Assembly (NCBI GenBank): GCA_022579005.1
Contig: MU401458.1
Coordinates: 248,001-312,000 of the forward strand
Source of the DNA: Poronia punctata
Taxonomy: Eukaryota; Ascomycota; Sordariomycetes; Xylariales; Xylariaceae
Length of the DNA stretch: 64,000 nucleotides
Direction: 5' to 3'
Shown here: positions 58,223 through 64,000 of the stretch, piece after piece
Numbering within the stretch: the stretch's first letter is position 1
Layout: each line of letters begins with the position of its first letter
The notes under the pieces: generated by a model
Database searches by the model: none
What the model saw: only the letters and a program-made list of their open reading frames with translations
What the model was told of the DNA's origin: nothing
Translations under genes and position numbers: made by a program

Positions 58223-61200
58223 GCCGCCCCTCTCTCCGCATCAACTACCTACTCGTAGGTAAGTAAGGTAGGTACTTCTTTTTTCTTGTTAAACCAGGTT
58301 GCGATCTTCGTCCGAGCGTTGCTACTAAAGAGTGTATGTGTGCAATTCAGGGGTAAAACTCTATATGCACCTACTATGTATCTAATTTGATGCAACTCGT
58401 ACCTACCTAACTAAAAAAGCTCGCAGAACCTTGGAAAGGGTTTGAATGAATCATTTTCCTGCAGATGTAGACAGGATTCCAATAGGTGAATTTCTCTGTT
58501 ATGCTGTAGAGTACTTCAGTAGTTCGCGCGTTAGGGCAAAAGCTAAGCGCTACGGTACCTTAGAACTGCAACGGAATGTGGGGGTGTGCTGTACTGTTCC
58601 TTTTCCTTGATTTTAGTCGCGACGGGAATAAAGACAGCTAGCAATATACTCGTATATTTTTATTCGCGATGTTCCCTTTTGCGAAAATCGCGAAAAATCG
58701 TAGTATCTTCAAGTCTTGATGCAGGTGAAGAGTAAACGGCCCAGATTGCGATTGCGCTCGAGTCGAATCCCATCAGGCCAAATTATATATATATAAAACC
58801 GTAGGTTAGATACGTCGGTATGTCCGGTATTCTCCTTTTTTTTCCCGGCTCTTGGAATTAGATAAGCAAAAAGGAATGTTGGAGGCGTTCTGTCGTGGTC
58901 GTGTGACATTACCTTTAGGTCTGCTCTTCAAGTTGCACATGCTTTTTGAATTTGGACCGAGACGTCCCTCCAATCTTAGGCGGTAAGTAGGTAATTATAT
59001 ATATCTAACCTAGTACAAACCACAACATGATGCAAGGCACATCAAACAAAACCATCTGTTGTGCAGAAGGCCACAGATGAGGTCGCCACTGCGCTCCGGG
59101 AGAAATGTAACAAGCCTTGGAGCGTGACATGTATGTTTCTGTGTGTGTGTGTATGACATGGTAGCCGATTGCCGTGGCTGATTTGAAATGGGATGTTTGT
59201 ATCACCGCCCATCAGACATCTCACCTTCATTCCCATTGGAGAATCGGGCAATTTGTTTTCCATTTCGGGTTTTCTCGGCCTCGTGCGGCATATGGGTTGA
59301 TAGATGGTCTGTGACGACCGTGTTCGAGCTTTTCCCATGCACAACACAAGCATGCGTTTACTCGTAAGTTTGTTTTGTTTGTTACCGGGTAACCATCTTC
59401 CTTCTAACCTACGTATATAAGCATCAATATATAAGCAGGTCTTTAGAATTTATATTTAGCAAACATAAGCAATACCTTGTAACCTAGGTACTCCCCCTAG
59501 AGGTAGGTAGTGAAATCTTCATCTAGATAATTTCCACCTACTTCAAAAGCTCCATGTCAAGAAAACGAGGAATAGGATTGCTACAGAATTCCCTATTCGG
59601 GTGTTCCATGTCTTTTTTTGGTCACCGCCAACGGATGCTCTAATCTGACCAACCTAGGAAGTATATATTGTTATGACCAAGGTTGACCATGTTATATCCA
59701 GGATCTTTATCAGATCTTATCGTTGTTTGAAACTCTGAATTGCCTGCATGATTGGTACCATTGTGCGGCTCGAACGATTTCCCGCTTTGTGGCGTGTCAT
59801 AGTAGGTTCTAAACCTTTGCCCCTACTACACTGGCACGGATTGCACACACATACGATGTACGTACGATGACTGTGTCAAAGGCGTTCCACTGCCAAGATA
59901 CTGTCCAATCATATCGTAGAAAGATATGCGCGACTGTAGCCAAGAAGGCATTCCGCAAGCTTGGGAATTTGAGGGTCAATGCTGATGAGAGCTGATGACC
60001 TCGAGGCGAATTCTTAGCGGTGTACACGTACGGAAAGAAGAGTCCTGGAGCTCTTGGTCTGGCTACAATCCTTGCCCGCTATGGGCCGCAAACGGCGCGT
60101 TGAAACCCCTCTAATTTGCGGCAAGGCACGTCATATTGATCCAATGCGGCCACCTGAAACAAGGGTAGCTGGGGTTCTGTCTAAGACCAGTTTCCCGAGG
60201 TAAACAGACAATATCTACCTATCTAACCTACATAGGTGTAATATATTAGGTTATGTAGCTTTGAATTGTACTAGGAGGCATGTAACATACCTAGATAATC
60301 AATGCCATGTATCTTAGGCCTGTTATTTCTGAGACATGCTCCCGTTTGACGGCTTGAGAAGCAAGGAACATCGGGTGAGTAGGTAAATGTGGCTGCGTTT
60401 AAGGGTATCAGGGAACGTGTGTTAGACGCGAAACTAGTTACCGTGGCGTCAGCCGAAGATAACCTCGCCGTAATCAGCCGGGAAGGGACGGGGGCGGGGA
60501 CGGAGACGGGGACGGGACACTCTGCTAAGCGCACGTACATACGTGTAGTACTTACATCACCTAACCTAATCTAGAGGCCTCTAGATAGGGGTGTAGTCGT
60601 AACGGGAACGGTACAAAGTATTTGGATGGGAATAACCTACACGTATTCCTACTCTCAGCTGCTGAAGCGGGAAATCCGTCTAACCATGCCAATCTGTTTC
60701 GTTTCCGGACGCAAGACACGAGTCGCTCGGGGAAACGTATGTCTGTACCTACATGTACGTATGTTGTTTTTGCTGCTAGGTAGATCGACGACCAGATCGG
60801 AGATGAGAGACTACGGGTTCTGTACGGGGAGTCGGGGACTACTTAACTGGCGTTGCTGTTCCTCGTCGGCGTTAGTAGGCCCTTGGCAAACGCCAGAGAG
60901 CTACATGAGCTTTCAACGATTGGTCAACCGGACCATCCGCGAATATGGTAACTTGTAAGAGCTGTGATCCGGTTCGGGATCGCTCTAAAGCTCTGTCGCG
61001 CCTGCACTTACGTGTATTCTATTCGGTTACCGTACTCTCGTGACTTGCTTGCTAATGCCAGTTTAGGTATGGTTCTTTCCCGCAATACCGAAGCGTCGAA
61101 AATCAGGTTTTGCTTACAAGACATTCCACTGCCACGATATAAGACGAATCCATTGCTTGTATACCCTCAGCAAAGTTGTCCCTTGAGCATCGCACGTCTC

Positions 61201-63852
61201 GTGTGGCATGGTTACAGAAGGCGGTCAACTCTAAATCACCAAACGTTGTACGAGAAACATGCCAGTAGGATTGTTTGTGCCTCGGGTAGACCCTGGATCT
61301 TCTAGAACACAAATAGAGACGTGGTACCTATTCTAGCGCTGCGGTTTCGCATGTTGTACTTGTCGTACGGTACTCGTAAATACCTACCTGTTCCGCAGTA
61401 GGTAGGTATATCCAGGTGGTGGGGGCGCGGGGTTCCGTCTCTACGATAGGTATTTCCTACAGTGCACGTACAGAGCAAGTCGACAACTTGACGGTCTCAT
61501 ACGTGCTCAGGTCTAGGCGCGAATAATAGAAGCGTTTGATCTTATGGTCCAAGACAGTGCACAGTATCTGGATAGGTTAAGTAGGTAGGTAACATCGCAT
61601 CTGCCTATGATGTGCATACCCCTGAATGAGCCACTTCAGGTAAATCAAATATTAGTACCGAGATCCTCACCGTCGTACATTATCTAAGCGAGGGACACGA
61701 AGTGGAATGTTTTGAAAATGCAGGTGCCAATTGTCGTAGAGGGCAGGTAGAATGGATCAGCAATATTTTATGCGTTCGAATACAGTAAATGGCGACTTCC
61801 CTAGACCAGCGAGGATCATGGTTCAGCAACGAACTTTTGAACCTCCAAGGTGGCATTCAATTTCGTTTTTACTCGGTTATGGCCCCCAGAAGCCCCCAGG
61901 AGTGGCCGCATAACTGCGGCCTCTAGCTAGTGCTTTTAATGAATTGATGGTGGCTCCCTTGATTCCTGCTTCATGTGTTTTGCCAATCATACGGGCCGCA
62001 CGATAAAACACTCAGTGAGAATTGGCCCGAGACTACTGCAAGATACAGAGAGCTGTGTATGAACGGTGTGGCGAGTTAATACTTGCAAAATGTTCTATTG
62101 GCCTTGGGGGAAGGACGACATATGATTTCCAGGCCATTATCCCACGAGTACACACGTCGTTGATCTTTGATGTCTAACAGATGCGTAGGCCGATAATAGA
62201 TTTTTTATTGGCTTTTCAGCCGAGCTGTCGAGGCCTGTCGAGGGCAACACAATTCTAGGTTAGGACGAAATGCAAGGGCCGATGCCGCGCAATTTATTAG
62301 TTACTGCTGACCTACTGGTAATATTACCACAGCAAAGACCGGACAGCAACTTCCTTCCCATCTCCTCACTCCAGTTACACCTCCATTACAATCGCAGACA
62401 TCTCTATTCGTTCCCCTAAGGAGACTCTATGCAGGTAATACATGATATTGGCCGTAAATTGTCTTCAAGTAGGACCTACAAGTACGAGTAACACTGCTAA
62501 TGTTATCTTTTAAACATCATAAGAGACGAGGGGGGCGAGCTTGGGTTACAGACAACAAAAGTCGGTCACAAGACTTGCAGCCCCTAAATATTTAGGTTAG
62601 TTACACGCAATTAAACCAATTGGCAAGCGGGCCCCAGAGGCCCCACCCCCTGAATCTGGGCACTCCTGGGTGAGAATATGTGGCTGCCAGGCTAAGGTAC
62701 CTACTTTACTTTTCCTCCTCGTTCCCCAATTCAGGGGTAACCTGCATGCCTATGATCTTGGAGGCACATATCATTTGCACAGAACAATACCTTGCATGGC
62801 GACACTGTTCTTGTATTAATTGCGCCAGGATTATTACACGCTATAGAGTTTTTAGTACAGCGTGTCGGAATTGATCTACTTCAAGTTTAGATAGACCCTT
62901 GTCTACCTATCCAAGTATAGTTAAGCTACTTTTAGAACTCCTCATTCTTATTCTGTTTTGGTTTAGCGGATGAGCCTATTTCGTCGGGTTGGATGAAGTA
63001 CGTATCCACAATTGATGGTGACCAGGGCAGAAAGAAGACCAGAAGAACAGCGCCAGAAGAGAGGACAAGATGGTGCTTTCCAAAAATTAAATAACAGGAC
63101 AAGCGTGCCGACTCTATACGCACACCTCGACTTTGTACATAGTCTGTAGGCTTTTCCTCCCTTTCTTCCCATCCGCCGCGCTCTTTGTGTGAAAGAGAGC
63201 AGTAATCCAATCTACTCGTAACTTACCTACCAATCTCAACTACCAACAAGTTACTTGGCCGGCACGGGCAATGAATGTGCTGAGCAGACTAGCCTTGTCG
63301 CCCATTCCCGTTATTCAATTATTAATGTGAGTCGTGCCAGCAGAAGTGGGCGGATGGTCCTCTCTGTCTCTCGTGTCCGGCAAGTAAGCAAGCCTCCTCG
63401 GCCGGTATCTCTTCTTTTCTTCTTACCCTCATCCCACCTCTTCCACCGGAGCAGGCGAGTTGGTCGTCTCTACACTCGGTCTCGGCATCGTAGCTGAGCG
63501 GGAACCCCAACGATCGGGTTTCTTGGCTGTACACGGAGGAGTGGGTTTTTAGCGATCTTCTGCAGATATCATTCGCTTTCATTGCGAGCCAATCCTGGGG
63601 CGCTTGCAATCGACTTGGGACGGCTTGCCCACTCTTTTATCATCTACCACTTTTCCTCGGCGTTGAGCATTCAGCCCTCAGCATGCTGCTTTGACAGTAG
63701 TTGAAGACATCGGCCTTCATTAGCTTCGGATAGCAACAGCTGGTTGTCGCCGTACATAAGCGCCTAAGGCCGACCCAGAGTTGTGCGCAAGCTGTGTCGC
63801 AAGTTGTACCGAACACCGAATAGCTGTCGCGCGCTCAGAACCAGTCGGCGCG

Positions 63853-64000
63853 ATGGACGGCATTCTTCTTGTACCCCCAGATCGGGGTACAATCCTTGGG
63901 CGGGCTGTGTGGAAGGTAGGCGCCCCCTCTTCACTTCACCCGTTGCGCCCCTCGTTTTGCACCATGACAGAGGACTGATCTGCCCATATCCAGCCGCGCT
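63853..64000 (+). CDS. Possible first exon of a gene cut by the window edge
   Basis: An ATG at 63853 opens MDGILLVPPDRGTILGRAVW followed by Lys and a GTAGGC donor at 63916. The 21-residue exon reads protein-like and is preceded by long pyrimidine-rich DNA typical of fungal promoters and leaders. I cannot assign a family from so little. If the intron is not real the frame ends at a TGA at 63976-63978. Confidence is low. Confidence 0.3.

Larger units (their letters stand above)
54547..63852. other. 9.3-kb gene-poor region
   Basis: No gene is supported. It contains AACAC-type (55472-55493), TTTA (56532-56547) and GAAA (56851-56875) microsatellites, many TAGGTAGG and TACTCGTA words, and the second assembly gap (58018-58027) with poly-C. 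Open frames at 60626-61305, 60271-60540 and 62932-63210 show no recognisable domain. The last 600 bases are pyrimidine-rich and may be the promoter of the edge gene. Confidence 0.5.

Noticed and set aside
60626..61305. Adjacent frames of 110 and 113 codons
   Set aside because: They do not join in phase into anything recognisable and look compositionally random.

Overview
This window is nuclear DNA of a filamentous ascomycete (Pezizomycotina, most likely Sordariomycetes; a Xylariales-like affiliation is only a guess). The evidence is short 50-220 nt introns with GTRNGT donors and YAG acceptors, a UstYa/DUF3328 gene, a Zn2Cys6 regulator, and filamentous-fungal versions of Spt21/Ams2, Ssh4/Ear1 and Shg1. 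Most genes are intron-split, so single open frames show only fragments. Exons were joined by eye and the joins checked for phase.

Layout. (1) 0-7.2 kb is accessory in character: a UstYa-family tailoring oxidase with a polyglutamine tract (306-1367, +) and a Zn2Cys6 transcription factor (5079-7178, -) whose zinc cluster is encoded on tiny exons. (2) 7.2-20.9 kb is a gene-poor stretch rich in short TAGGTAGG-, CCTAA- and TACGAGTA-like words, with one possible decayed repeat gene (7659-8056) and microsatellites. (3) 20.9-26.2 kb carries a divergent pair of mitochondrial ribosomal large-subunit proteins, mL38 and uL4m, followed by an ATF/CREB-type bZIP factor. (4) 26.2-31.3 kb is gene-poor and holds an assembly gap flanked by artefactual G/C runs. 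(5) 31.3-54.5 kb is a compact housekeeping block: RPA subunit 3 with a long in-frame Ser-rich open frame directly after its stop codon, Spt21/Ams2-like GATA protein, 3-hydroxyisobutyryl-CoA hydrolase (Ehd3/mS47), SmD2, dihydroxyacetone kinase, eIF2B delta, a small probable complex I subunit, an RS-rich Shg1/BOD1 COMPASS protein, and an Ssh4/Ear1-type SPRY adaptor. (6) 54.5-63.85 kb is again gene-poor, with a second gap whose two flanks are imperfect copies of each other. (7) A possible first exon of another gene lies at the right edge.

Functional links. Mitochondrial translation and metabolism recur (mL38, uL4m, Ehd3/mS47, a complex I-like protein), as do chromatin, replication and RNA functions (Rfa3, Spt21, Shg1, SmD2). 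These are probably independent core genes rather than one pathway. The accessory candidates are the UstYa-like gene, which may be the edge of a secondary-metabolite locus continuing to the left, and the Zn2Cys6 factor. The most unusual observation is the RPA3 locus: the frame stays open for 1,293 nt immediately after the TGA, in the same phase, has no usable ATG of its own, and encodes a four-fold Ser-rich repeat. I saw no CRISPR array, no intact transposon and no convincing tRNA or 5S rRNA gene.
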